A DNA stretch of 64,000 nt from Symbiodinium natans (GCA_905221605.1 CAJNDS010001591.1:399540-463539); one strand, 5' to 3'. Positions 18,889 to 29,422 are shown, counted from the stretch's first letter. Program-made: numbers and translations. Notes: generated by a model from the sequence alone, not told the origin.

Positions 18889-19980
18889 CCTGTAGGCTAT
18901 ACGGTTAAGGTTTAAAGGTTTAGGGTTGAAATGTTCAACAGTAAGCCCATAGAGTTTAAACCTTAAGGGTCCTAAACGCTTAACCTTTGAACCTTAACCC
19001 TATAGCCTATAGGGCTTACAGGTTAAGTGTTTAGGCACGGTTAAGGTTTAGAGGTTTAGGGTTGAAAAGTTCAACAGTAAGCCCATAGAGTTTAAACCTT
19101 AAGGGTCCTAAACGCTCAACCTTTAAACCCTATAGGCCATAGGGTTAAGGTTGAAAGGCTTAGGGTTTAAGATTTGGCATTAAAACACAAGCCCATAGAG
19201 CTTAAACCTTAAGGGTTTAAGGTTTAAGCATGTAAACGAGAACCCTAAGCCCTTTAGGGTCAGAACCCTGAAGCCCTGTAGGGCTCTAAAACGTTAAAAG
19301 GGTTTAACCCTATAGGCGTTGAAAGTATAAATGCCCAGACATTACGCTCTCTTTAACCTTTCAGCCCTATAGGGTCTAAAGGCTTAGGGTATTTCTTAAG
19401 CCTTGAGGGTTTAAAACCTTAAACCCTTAAGGTGGGCTTGGGTTTAAATGCCTAAATCTTGAATCCGAAAGCTTTAAACCTTCCCTATAGCCTATAGGGT
19501 TTAAAGGTTAAGCGTTTAGGCCCCTTGGGGTCTGAACTCTATGGGCTTACTTTTAAAACCTAAACCCTCAAACCTTAACCCTATAGCCTATAGGGTTTAA
19601 AGGTGAAGCGTTTAGGCCCCTTAAGGCTTAAACTCTATGGGCTTACTATTGAACTTTTAAACCCTAATCCTTTAAACCTTAACCCTATAGCCTATAGGGC
19701 TTAAAGGTTAAGTGTTTAGGCCCGTTAAGATTTACACTCGATGGGCTTAGGTTTAAATGCCTAAATCTTAAGGCCTAAACCTTTTAAGCCTCAACCCAAA
19801 AGGGTTTTACGGTTAAGGGTTCAGGTTTAAATGGCGGTTGAGGTTTAGATGCCTAAATGTTAAACCCTAAGCCTTTCAACCTTACACCCAAGAGGGTTTA
19901 AAGTTCAAATGTTTCGGTCGAATTGACGGCTTAGGTTTAAATGCCTATATAAACCTTAAACCCTAAACCTTTAAGACACA
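18889..19980. repeat. Satellite of about 110-bp units arranged as a large inverted repeat
   Basis: Units to the left (18890-19250) carry AGTAAGCCCATAGAGTTTAA followed by ACCTTAAGGGTCCTAAACG. Units to the right (19480-19760) carry the reverse form, with CTATGGGCTTACT at the end. CCCTATAGCCTATAGGG palindromes mark unit junctions. It is distinct from the TTTAGGG tracts although it uses similar words. Confidence 0.75.
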
Positions 19981-20565
19981 TAAATCTTGGAATAGGGTCT
20001 GACCCTACTTCTTGATCGAATTAATCTGAACCTTAATCGAGTAGGGTTTATTGAGCTGTTTACTTGTAAGTGAGGATAGTGTATAAATGAGTCTTATCTT
20101 TGAGAAATGATAACTCTTTTTGGGGGTCCTTTGGGAATGATGAGATGAACACCCACATACTTGAGAGTAAGTCGGGCTTTTGGAAGGTCCAGAACCCGTA
20201 ACATAGTGAAAGGAGATTTGCTCACAGTATTCTCGCGTCTTCAGGAATGCAGTGTTTCTCCACATCACCTTATGCACTTGAATACTTCCTGGGCTTATGG
20301 TATCTTGCTTATCTTTCCAATCGACGTCCTATACTCATCTGCACCTATCCGGGCCCATGCAAATCTTCAACTTCACATTGCCTCCGGGCCCACGCAAATC
20401 TTCAACCTGACATCGCCAAATCATGAAAATACCTAGATCTTTGGGGGGGGGGGGGGGTAGCATATATATATATATATATATACATACACATATACATACA
20501 CATACACATAGACATAGACATATACATATACATATACATATACTCTTTGATATGGTCACTTATAC

Positions 20566-20644
20566 GGTCCCTTTTGGGGTTACTAGCATGAGGCGGCCCC
20601 TCATATTCAGTGCAAAGTTTTTTTATTTAACCCCAAAAGGGACC
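20566..20644. mobile_element. Short element with perfect 17-bp inverted ends
   Basis: GGTCCCTTTTGGGGTTA and its exact complement TAACCCCAAAAGGGACC enclose 45 bp. Just outside the composite element. Confidence 0.65.
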
Positions 20645-20816
20645 ACAATTTAGAGAACTCACTATATAATATCATATGTAGAAAACTATATATATGTGTA
20701 TAAGTATATGTACATACATATATACAGATTACACAGAGTTAAGGCAATGCCCTTTCCCGGCCTCGTGTCTTGGGGGTACAAAGCTGCGCCAGTCGCCGCC
20801 TCTGGGAGGTTGAAAC

Positions 20817-20943
20817 TGGGGACCAGATGAATCCCAAAATTGGGGTCTAGGGTTTAGGGTTATACCCTATACAGTACTACCTATAATCCCTATTAAGGGA
20901 ATATGACACCATAAACCCGTTTAGGGTTCATGTGGTTCCCACG
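20817..20943. mobile_element. MITE-like family A copy
   Basis: CTGGGGACCAGATGAATCCC left, TATAATCCCTATTAAGGGAA centre, TTTAGGGTTCATGTGG right. Carries two extra TTTAGGG units inside the left half. Confidence 0.65.
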
Positions 20944-20944
20944 G

Positions 20945-21556
20945 TTAAGAACACCGCTACATGGGCTCATTGAGAATTTGGTCGCAGGTCCTTGTGCCGT
21001 CGCCGGGACATCGCTGGCCATAGCCCCGCGTCGTGAGTCACCGCATCAGGGCATTCGGCGGCGGTCTACGTAGCGCACCCGAAAACCCTAAACCCTAAGC
21101 CCTGCCTCATGATGATGTTCTCTTCATGCAGAGACTTCTTGGGATGACATAGGGCGTTGCGCACTTGGTTTCGGTTAAGACTGCGTTTGGCTTGGCTTGC
21201 CTGCTCTCTTTCTCATAGACTTAAACTCGAAACCCTAACCCCAAACTTTCGGTTGCAGGGCAGGTTGTTGTTCATCGGCCCGCAGGATTGCGAGACATGT
21301 ACAGTTACAAAACATGATAAGGATGAGTAGCATCCCATACCACCTCCCATCATCTCCTGGGTTAATAAAGATGGCTTGAGAGCTTCGAAGTCGGCAGCGG
21401 AGTGGCATGGACCGACCCCTAAACCCTAAACCCTAAACCCTAAACCCTAAACCCTAAACCCTTGAGCAAAGACGTCTGCAACTGCTGCCAAGGCCTTTCT
21501 GTGCCAAGGACTACATGCAAGCTGCTGAGTTCTTCGCTCTTCTCCTGAGCATCCTG
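20945..21556. other. Unique spacer with one tract
   Basis: CCCTAAA tract at 21418-21465. The remaining GC-balanced sequence gives no convincing exon with both splice sites. Confidence 0.4.
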
Positions 21557-21557
21557 G

Positions 21558-21754
21558 GACTCTAGTTACCTACAGCATAGTAGTAACCCTTGAAATTTTG
21601 CTAGTAGTAACAACCCAGGCATAACTGTAGGAAAAGAGGGTCCCAACCCTAAACCCTAAACCCTAAGCCCTAGACCCTAGACCCTAAACCCTAAGCCCTA
21701 AACCCAAATTAGTAGGTATAACCCATAAAACTGAAGGTAAAGAGGGTCCCAGGA
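21558..21754. mobile_element. MITE-like family G copy split by CCCTAAA tract
   Basis: The 3' part of the element (AGGCATAAC, GTAGGAAAAGAGGGTCCCA) occurs on both sides of a CCCTAAA tract (21643-21710), as AGGTATAACCC, GAAGGTAAAGAGGGTCCCAG on the far side. A direct duplication of about 35-40 bp thus brackets the tract. Confidence 0.65.
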
Positions 21755-22011
21755 TCCGAGGATGACTCCCTACCCCCATGCGCCTGGTCCCTGCCGCAGC
21801 AAACTCCGCACTTCCGAGGCTACGAACGGCCTCCGCACCACCCTGGCTGGAGATGATGTTAGGGTTTAGGGTTTAGGGTTTAGGGCTTGGGGTTTAGGGT
21901 TTCGGGTTTCGGGTTTAGGGTTTAGGGTTTAGAGCTCAGGGTTTGGGGATGCAGGAAACTCAAATCGGCCACGCCGGCAACACAGATCATTCTATGTGAA
22001 ACTCATCCAAG

Positions 22012-22122
22012 CCCTGGGGGACCAAGTGAACCCCCAGAAGGGTTGGTGGTTCATATGCCTGAATAGGGATTGCAGTAGTACAGGGCACATCCCAATTCTT
22101 TAGGTTCCTTTGGTCCCCAAGG
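22012..22122. mobile_element. MITE-like family A copy, reverse orientation
   Basis: CCTGGGGGACCAAGTGAACCC to TTCCTTTGGTCCCCAAGGG, with the core reversed (TGAATAGGGATTGCAGTAGT). An unrelated duplicated GGAATATTC-rich stretch follows at 22165-22300. Confidence 0.7.
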
Positions 22123-22535
22123 GCTTCAGCGACGCCCATTGCGCTGGTTTGTTCCCAGGGACTCCAATACCCTTAATAAATTAAGGAATATTCCTGAACA
22201 TGGAGGGGGGTTCCTTCTATGGCTGAAGCAATATGCCTTAAAATGTGGGAGGGTTCCTTATGTGGTTTCAGGAATATTCTTTAAACCAAAACTTAGCTGT
22301 CCAGTACCTAGGGGTTCTAAAGGTTAACCTTTGGGATTCTAAGGGGAATCTACTAACCCAAAAAGGTTAAAGGTTACCTACTCTACTACTAAGAAAAATG
22401 ATCTAATTCAAGGGATACTCTTGAAATAAGGGGCCTTGGACTCCCCGGGTTGTCGTCCGCCGGCCTCCGTGAGTTCTGCGTAGAGCTGGCGCATGACGGG
22501 CGCGGCGTCCAACGCGACACCCTGGCCCAAAAAAA
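22123..22535. other. Spacer with AATATTCC inverted words
   Basis: GGAATATTCCTGAACATGG and CAGGAATATTCTTTAAACC suggest a decayed inverted-repeat element near 22165-22290. The remainder is unique, with no gene seen. Confidence 0.4.
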
Positions 22536-22645
22536 GGGTTTAGGGTTTAGGGTTTAGGGTTTAGGGTTTAGGGTTTAGGGTTTAGGGTTTAGGGTTTAGG
22601 GTTTAGGGTTTAGGGTTTAGGGTTTAGGGTTTAGGGTTTAGGGTA
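22536..22645 (+). repeat. Pure TTTAGGG tract
   Basis: About 15 perfect units bracketed by A-rich unique sequence. No duplication is evident. Confidence 0.9.
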
Positions 22646-22675
22646 GCAAAAAGCAGGTGACATATCGCATTCATT

Positions 22676-22868
22676 CTTTGGGACTAGAATGAACCCCAAG
22701 GTAAGGGTCATGTACCCTATACTACTAAAACAGCTAGTAAGGTCTATGGACCATGAACCCTTCTAGGGTTCATTTGGGGGGTTTACGAAAATAAGGGACC
22801 GTCGCCAAATCGTAGGATTCCCTTATAAGGACCCCAATAAGGTACCCCTAATTTTCGGGAACCACTAT
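22676..22868. mobile_element. Family A copy abutted by family B copy
   Basis: Family A (22676-22778) runs from CTTTGGGACTAGAATGAACC to TTCTAGGGTTCATTTGGGG and lacks its last bases. There family B (22776-22868) begins GGGGGTTTACGAAAATAAGG and ends TTTTCGGGAACCAC. Family B probably landed in the end of family A. Confidence 0.65.
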
Positions 22869-23625
22869 TTGGCGCCCAGTCGTTTTATTCCAAGATGAAG
22901 CATTCCACACGCTTCCAGCACGCTCTTGGCATCAACCCTAGTAACCCTAAACCCTCAACCCTAAACCCTACACAGCAAAACCCTGCTAGGATTTTTCGAT
23001 TGACAAGCTGAAGGCGACAACGCGCTGAAGAATGGGACTTGAGCATTCTTGCCATCTTGACCGGCTTCTCTTCGCCTCTGTGAAGCATTGTGTGTGCGGC
23101 CTTCTCGAGGGTTTAGGGCTGCGGGTTTTGTGTTTATGGTGTTGAGCCTGCGCCCGATGAGAATATGAGAGTGTAATTAGTTTTGAGGATGTACCCAAAC
23201 GTACTGCCAAGCCAAATCTGAAGTGCACAGTACATGTTCGGCAACCGTCTGGACGGGGAAGTTGCCAGCTCCGCTGGAAGCCTGCAACCTGAGGGACCTA
23301 AACCCTAAACCCGAAAACCTAAACAAACCCTAAACAGTACACCCTAAACACTAAACCCTACATAAATCCTCAACCCTACACCCCAAACCCGAATGGAACC
23401 CCAAACTCCCCACGCCCTCTTCTCAAGAACCGGCTGATCAGCCTGTGCCAAGGCATCGGCCCGAGGGAACCTCAAAGACTCGAAGTGTTCAACGGGCTAA
23501 GGTTTAGGGCTTGGCTTTGATGTCGCCGGGCCTGAGTCCCCTAAACCCTAAACCCTAAACCCTAAACCCTATAAACCCTAAACCCTAAACCCTAAACCCT
23601 AAGCCCTACATCCTAAACCCTAAAC

Positions 23626-25978
23626 CCAGGGCCCGTGTAGGCTTGCGCATCACGGTTGAAGTTCCTCATCTCTTGGCGGCGAATCATCTCGCGGGCACTT
23701 GGGGCTCTGACTCCATGGAGATGGACTCGAGACTCGTCACCTGAGTTAAGGGTGTAGGGTTTAGGGTTTAGGGTTTAGGGTTTGGGTTTAGGGTACCGGG
23801 AACTTCATGTAATCACTTCTCTTAAACTTTTTCCTTTGTTTGGATACCCTAGATGTTAGGGGCCGCCTCTTAAAAGTATAACCCTCAAAGGGAAAATGAA
23901 CTATTCATGTGAAAAAAAGCCCCTGACACCCGTAAAGAGCTTTAAAGCAATGGAACGTGGGGCCCCTTACGCCCTCCTGATTCCTGAGAGGAAGGATCCC
24001 TTCCTTTTAGGAACCAAACGAACCCTAAAATTGGGGTCATCTACCCTCTACTGCCATAATCCCCATGAAGGCAATCTGAATCCCTAAACCCTTCTTAGGG
24101 TTCATTTGGTCTCCACCTTAAAGCCTGTAAACCCTAAACCCCAATTTACATAAGGCCAGACCCTAAACCCTAAACCCCAAACCCTAAACCCCAACCCTAT
24201 GAACCCTAAACCGCCTAGACCCCAATTTTTCTATGACCAGACCGAGGCGCGACCAATTCAGGTCGTCCCAAAGCGCGGAGTGTGGCCATGGACCGCGAGG
24301 CATCGGAAGTCCAGGTCGCAATGAGAGTCGCGGCCTGGAAGATTTCAGGGAGCTCGAATCGGTTAGGGTTACACGGTTCAGGGTTCAGGGTTTAGGTGGT
24401 TTCCCTCGTAGTTTTTTAGAACCCTCAGGGACACAAGAGGACAGAGTGCCATGCCAGTGCCACATGATTCGATGCTGGGCGATGCAACAATCCTCACCTC
24501 TTCGGCCGGGGCAGACTCGATCTCCGATGCAGCGTCGGAGTCCGTGACTGTAACCTCGACGCCTAGGCGGGACGAGACGAAAAACAAGTTTTGAAGAAGA
24601 AGAACCCGAAACAATGCTGGGCTGTCGGGTGAGGCAATCCGGGAGCCTTCGCCAGAGGCATTTCTACCAAGCTGGCGGCGCTTTGCCTACAGGCTCTCGG
24701 CAAGCATGCAGGCTCTTGCAGCAGGCTCTCTTGGCTCCTTTTTTCGTTGGCAGTCATCCGGGCCGCTTTGCCAAGCCTGCAGGCACAGATGGATTGAGGA
24801 TGAGATCCATCTCCGCGAACCCTCACCTGCCTGTGATCACGGTGAAGGGCTCAAGCGGCCGCACCGCATGCCACCAGCCGTGCGGGATGAAAATTGCGTC
24901 CCCTGAGCTGACACGAGATGACGTGACGCCATGTGACTGAGGGCAGACTGACCACACGAATCCCAAGAATAGGGGTCATATACCCTCTACTACTGGATTT
25001 CCTTCTAAGGTATATGAAGCAGAGGGTAAGAATTCTCTAGAGTGCCGCATCCTGCCAGCTCTCCTCCACGCGCCTGGGCCAAGCTCGACGCGGGCACCGC
25101 GAACGTCGCTTCGCAGCGCGAGGTCTCTGAGGGCCGACCAGAAAGCCTCCCCCTCAAGTCCTCGAAAGCAAGGTGGACCCATCGGGGCCACCCTAACATC
25201 CCTAAGCCCTAAACTCTGCCTCTCTAAGCCCTATAAACCCTATGGACCCTAACCCTAAACCTTGTGGAAACCTGTCGCAGGGAACCTTGCACCTCTAGGA
25301 CCTGTCCCGGGCCCTGAACGCAGGGTGCAGGGTCTTGGAAGCCTCAGAATCTGGAAAAAGCACTGGGGTCAGTTCTGCCATCAAAATCTGTTCATGAACA
25401 TGTTCTGGAATCGGTCACTTGTTTTCCGAGTTGTTGGCGTCCCCCCCCCCCCCCCCCCCAGAACTCAAAATCAAGGCCTTGTGAAGGAAGCTCCTCAAGC
25501 ACTGGCCGGAAAAAAGTTTTTTGCAGGCAAGTGAATATTGAGCGTAGGCCTAACCCGAAAACGAGAGCAAGGTCTTTTGCCGCCCCGAGACGTGGGGCGG
25601 GCTAAAATCGTGTTAGAAGGCCCTCCTCAACTGGGCCATGGTTGCTCTTCGCATGTCACGAAGCGTTCGAAGCTAGTCTGCATCGCAACCTTCACAGCTC
25701 CTGAGCCACATCGCAGCAACCCCTAAGCCCTAAACCCCTAAGCCCCTAAACCCTAAACCCTAAACCCTAAACCCTAAACCCTAAACCCTAAACCCTAAAC
25801 CCTAAGCCCCACCCTAAACCCGACACCCTCAATCCTAAACCCCTAAACCCTAAACCCTACACCCTACACCCTAAACCCTAAACCCTAAACTTTGTTGTCC
25901 TCGGAGCTCTGCGGCGCGGCCGCAGCTGGGACTTGCCTTCCACGGCATCCGGGGGTCGGTGCGCAGCTCCTTGAAGGA
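23626..25978 (-). CDS. Spliced JmjC-type (cupin) protein, partial, eight exons
   Basis: Minus-strand exons: 25978-25937, 25689-25632, 25350-25302, 25192-25056, 24902-24827, 24621-24498, 24334-24238, 23740-23626. Reading phase is consistent across all seven joins, using GT or GC donors (AAG|GCAAGT, AG|GTGAGG, GAG|GTGAGG) and AG acceptors. Exon 24902-24827 encodes GDAIFIPHGWWHAVRPLEPF, the C-terminal strand pair of a JmjC domain with its third metal-ligand histidine (WWH). The next exon has QNLFFVSSRLG, where the family usually has QNFVS. JmjC proteins are Fe(II)/2-oxoglutarate hydroxylases or demethylases. The upstream HxD metal pair was not found in the assembled exons, so an exon is missing or the protein is inactive. 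About 10 extra residues precede QNLFF. Introns contain TTTAGGG tracts, a C run and two family A MITEs. The true start and end were not located. Confidence 0.6.
24003..24119. mobile_element. MITE-like family A copy inside JmjC intron
   Basis: CCTTTTAGGAACCAAACGAA to CTTAGGGTTCATTTGGTCTC, with TAATCCCCATGAAGGCAAT at the centre. Lies in the 497-bp intron 23741-24237. Confidence 0.65.
24950..25022. mobile_element. MITE-like family A half copy inside JmjC intron
   Basis: CCACACGAATCCCAAGAATAGG, CATATACCCTCTACTACTGG, AAGGTATATGAA, then the right end is lost. Lies in the 153-bp GC-AG intron between the two core JmjC exons. Confidence 0.55.
25719..25890 (-). repeat. CCCTAAA tract inside JmjC intron (sense TTTAGGG)
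   Basis: About 165 bp of CCCTAAA, CCCCTAA and CCCTACA units filling most of the intron 25690-25936 of the JmjC gene. Read in the gene's direction it is TTTAGGG. Confidence 0.85.
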
Positions 25979-26215
25979 CTGAAAGGGTTTAGGGTTTAGG
26001 GTTTAGGGTTTAGGGTTTAGGGCTAGGGTTTAGGGTTTATGGTTTAGGGTTTACGGTTTAGTGCTTCTTTATATAGGGTTTAGGGCATATTATAGGGTCT
26101 GTGCGCAGCTCCTTAAAGGCTTGAAAGGGCCTTAGTCTTGAGGGTTTATAGGGCTTTATAGGGTTTAGGGTAAGGTACAGGGGAAGTGCGCAGCTCCTGA
26201 TGTCGAAGGGCTCTT
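25955..26215 (+). repeat. TTTAGGG tract flanked by duplicated exon sequence
   Basis: The plus-strand segment GGTGCGCAGCTCCTTGAAGG-ACTGAAAGGG (start of a JmjC exon plus its acceptor) is repeated on the far side of a degenerate TTTAGGG tract (25984-26080) as TGTGCGCAGCTCCTTAAAGG-CTTGAAAGGG at about 26100-26131, and more loosely as AGTGCGCAGCTCCTGATG near 26190. Confidence 0.75.
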
Positions 26216-27130
26216 ATAGAGGGTTTTATCGGGTTTTGTAAATACATGGGGGTTTAGAGGGTTTTACAGGGCTTAGGGTTTCGGGCGGAGTTTTGCCTAG
26301 GGGTTCTGGGGTTCTCAGAGTTTATAGGCCTTTTGAGAAATTTGGCGGAAATTTTCCGCGGGCTCACGTGAAAGCTGTGGTGTAAAAGTCAGGTTTCCAT
26401 CCCAAAGCAGTATCGCTACACAAAGATATCCTGGTCATCTTACAGATGAAAGCCCATGCCCGTGGAGGATGGCTGATTTAGCCGGATGTTGACCTCGAAG
26501 CCTCATCCCATTTTGTTACCTAATCACTTACAGTGCCAGAAACCCTAAACCCCAGACACTAAAGCCTAGACCCTAGAGCAAAAACCTTAAACCCTAAACA
26601 AGGTAACGCCCCGCGAAACGACCCGCGCCGTAGCAGGCTGGTTTTTTGGGTTGTTTTGTTAGTTTTGTCGAGGCAAAAGCACGATTTCTGCATGACATTG
26701 TTTCGATAGCAGGGGCCAATGTCGCGCACCGTCCGAACGTTTGGAGCGAATGTTTTGTCGAGTTTGCGGTTGTGGGAAGCCTTTTTTTAGTGGTTTTTCC
26801 CAGGCGAAAAGCACGTTTTGGTGTTACATGTCACGGTCGCGCGTAAACAGGTTTTCACGGGTTTGCGGATAAAATGGGGTTTTTTATTTTTTAAGTTAAA
26901 GTAGCGTCTCCGGAGCTTCCGGGGCTTAGTTGTTTTTTTTTTGGGGGGGGCGTGTGGGGAAGGACAGGGCAGAATGGTATTTTTTCCTCGGAAAAACGCG
27001 CAGTTGGGTTTGACAAGGTCTGTTCTGGGGAATCCTTTTGAGACAGGAGAAAAATGGCATTCGTAATTATGTGGTTCCTTGAAAACGTCATAGTGTTGTC
27101 GATTGAAAAAAGTATTTTTTCTCGAGCGGT
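26216..27130. other. Spacer, mostly unique, G/T-rich
   Basis: Contains loose direct repeats (GAGGCAAAAGCACGATTTCTG and CAGGCGAAAAGCACGTTTTGG, about 26665 and 26803). ORFs on both strands have no recognisable motif. No supported gene. Confidence 0.4.
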
Positions 27131-27134
27131 GCTA

Positions 27135-27310
27135 GCGTTTCGGTGTTTTGTAGAAAGTTCAGAGTGCAGGGCACTTCTGGTCTTGCACTGCTTCGGGCTT
27201 TGGTTTGAGGATTGAGGGTGCATGACACTTCTGGCTTACACTGCTTGGTGCTTTGGGTTGAGGATTGAGGGTGCATGACACGTTTGGGCTTGCACTGCTT
27301 CGGGTTTAGG
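27135..27310. repeat. Tandem repeat of about 65 bp, three copies
   Basis: Units centred on GAGGGTGCATGACACTTCTGG and CTTGCACTGCTTCGGG recur three times, and a fourth diverged piece (GAGGGTGCAGGACAGGTTTGG) lies near 27855. Confidence 0.7.
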
Positions 27311-27589
27311 GTTGAGGGCCTGGGGTGTAGGGTTTAGGGTTTAGGGTGGAGGGTTTAGGGTTTAGGGTTTGAGGGTTTAGGGTTTCGGGTTTAGGGCTTC
27401 ATAGCTTGAAGCCCTGAAGCCTTTCCTATAGAGACTACTGAGCACTTAAGCCCCAAAGCCCTTCGCTTCTCAAGCCCTTAGGTCCGAAAATCCTGCAGAC
27501 CCTAAACCCCAAACCCTCAACCAGCTTCTGTAAGCTCGCGAGGCGATGTTTTGGGTTTGGGTTGCAGGGCTTAGGGTTTGTAGGGTTTT

Positions 27590-27775
27590 AGGGTTGATAG
27601 GGTTGATAGGGTTTAGGGTTTAGGGTTTAGGGTTTAGGGTTTAGGGTTTAGGGTTTAGGGTTTAGGGTTTAGGGTTTAGGGTTGAGGGCTTAGGGTTTCG
27701 GGTTTAGGGTACAGGGTACAGGGTTTAGGGTTGAGGGTTTGGGGTTGAGGGTTTAGGGTTAAGGGTTAAGGGGTG
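27590..27775 (+). repeat. TTTAGGG tract with variant flanks
   Basis: A pure core of about 12 units with TTGAGGG, GTACAGGG and TTAAGGG variants on the 3' side. Confidence 0.85.
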
Positions 27776-27989
27776 CTGTTGAGATTCGGGCTGAGGCTGG
27801 AATGGCTACTGGCTTTCTTTGGGCTTGCAGTGGTTGGGGTGGTGAATGAAGGCTTGAGGGTGCAGGACAGGTTTGGGCTCAGATTTTCTTCTTCCACATC
27901 CTTGTGCAGTGTGTTGTACAAAGAGGTGAAAACGCTGTAAATACCAGTGTTTTGGGCATGCATGCAATATGAATGACGTTCTTATCCCC

Positions 27990-27990
<1 letters not shown>

Positions 27991-28032
<42 letters not shown>
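27991..28032 (+). repeat. Poly-C run of about 42 nt
   Basis: Uninterrupted C run followed by ACCCATCTGG. The poly-Gly and poly-Pro ORFs across it are artefacts. Confidence 0.9.
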
Positions 28033-28316
28033 ACCCATCTGGCACGAACTCCAAAGAAACGCCGGAAGACATGCGCAACGCGAAAAGACCTGAAGACACA
28101 TGGCAACAACTCCAAAAGACCTGAAAAACAAGCAAAACCCGCGGGTCAATTGGTAGGGCGTTAGCCTAAACAACCCTAAACCCTAAACCCTAAGCAACGG
28201 AGCGAACAAATAGGCTTGCCTTGCCTGGCGCCCCCCTCTACATCGGGGGGTATTTACCCTTCAAACATCTCCCACTGCGGCCCCTTCAAATCCATTCCGG
28301 GCCTTGTCCGAAACCC

Positions 28317-28670
28317 CCCTAAACCCTAAACCCTAAACCCTAAACCCGAAACCCTAAACCCGAAACCCTAAACCCTAAACCCCTGGCAGGGCCAAGCCGC
28401 ATCCGGAGCCAGTAAGATGATCTCCTGAGGCCATTTAGGGTTTAGGGTGTAGGGTTTAGGATGTAGGGTGTAGGGTTTAAGGGTTAGAGTTTAGGGGATA
28501 TATGACATAAGAGACCTTACGCACTTATCCTCTACTAAGAGCTCTAGCAAGACCTGTCCTTGCGACCGACGGCCCCCAGCAGCATTGAGTCTAGTAGGCC
28601 GCTTTCCCAGTCTCGGTGGATGCAGTGAATCTCCTGAGGCATTTAGGGTTTAGGCTGTAGGGCTTAGTTG
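28317..28670. repeat. CCCTAAA and TTTAGGG tracts with a duplicated flank
   Basis: CCCTAAA at 28317-28382. ATCTCCTGAGGCCATTTAGGG at about 28421 recurs as ATCTCCTGAGGCATTTAGGG at about 28629, each followed by TTTAGGG-derived sequence with TGTAGGG variants, so the tract boundary itself has been duplicated. Confidence 0.65.
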
Positions 28671-28689
28671 ACTTCATGTTTTTTGTAGG

Positions 28690-28900
28690 GAATGTGGGAG
28701 CTTCTAAGAAAACTAGTAAGGTTGAGTCTTATTGGCACGACAAACAAAGAGAGCTTATGAGAGTGTTGAACATGATGATAGGCACAATTATTCAGAGAAA
28801 TCTAAACAAACAACAGAGCATTGATTTCCATTTGCTTCCTCACGTAGTGGGCCACAAAACCCATCTCGAATGCGATTGCACCGCTCGCCGCGCGAAATGA
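28690..28900 (+). CDS. Possible terminal exon, unknown protein
   Basis: After a T-rich acceptor (GTTTTTTGTAG) an open frame reads SKVESYWHDKQRELMRVLNM, MIGTIIQRNLNKQQSIDFHL and VVGHKTHLECDC, and then stops. Codon use is more AT-rich than in the long ORFs. No family recognised. Confidence 0.35.
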
Positions 28901-29422
28901 GCAACTTCTATGAGTCGCCTCGTTTTCCCGGACAAAATGTACCATCCCTCTGCTTCACCACTGACTATGGCAGGGGAGGGCTGCCTGCCAGGGTGTTCCT
29001 TTGATCCGACCAGTGCGCCAATGTAGAAGGAGCGAGTTCAACAAAAGTCCGAAAATGTGCAGAGAAAGATTCGCATCAGCGGCTGTAACATACTTGAAAA
29101 CGTCCTAAACCTGGTGAAGACGCTGCACACCGATCTCAATACATAACAAAAGACCACGGGGGACAAAGACCAAAATTCAGCCTCCCGATCTCAGTGCGAA
29201 ACGCCATGCAGGGGCCTTGCACCTAAACCCACTTTGCTACCTCCCATTGTGTCGAAAACTTACACGATGACTGTGCAATCTGCTTCTCTCTATGCCAAAG
29301 AGCTGCTTGTGCCGTGTCTCTGAGCAACTATCGAGAGTTGAGTTATAGGGCTATGTTTAATGGAGTCTTTTGTGGGCCCTGGTAGGGGCCTATGAAGGGT
29401 TTCAGGCCTGGGCCTTCAGTTT
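28901..29422. other. 3' flank of nuclease gene, no gene seen
   Basis: About 520 bp of unique sequence without tracts or MITEs. With the nuclease gene it forms the longest tract-free stretch in the window (about 28.67-31.46 kb). Confidence 0.45.

Larger units (their letters stand above)
17857..20545. mobile_element. Composite inverted-repeat element, about 2.7 kb
   Basis: The left end (17857-18060) is (TA)n/(CATA)n, then GGTAC, a C run and AAAGATCTAGGTATTTTCGTG. The right end (20422-20545) is the inverse: CATGAAAATACCTAGATCTTTG, a G run, GTAGCA and (TA)n/(CATA)n. Between the ends lie a perfect long palindrome, a second copy of it, a satellite arranged head-to-head, and about 400 bp of AT-rich sequence. 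No transposase-like ORF is present, so it would be non-autonomous. Subterminal CATGTAAATCTT/CATGCAAATCTTC words occur near both ends. Confidence 0.6.

Noticed and set aside
23497-23531. Micro-exon and further exon extending the JmjC gene
   Set aside because: A 16-nt exon would join in phase, but the following intron would be only 19 bp.
27806-28173. Poly-Gly and poly-Pro proteins around C runs (also 1457-1706, 4571-4756, 5441-5692, 37223-37567)
   Set aside because: The frames exist only because homopolymer C or G has no stops.
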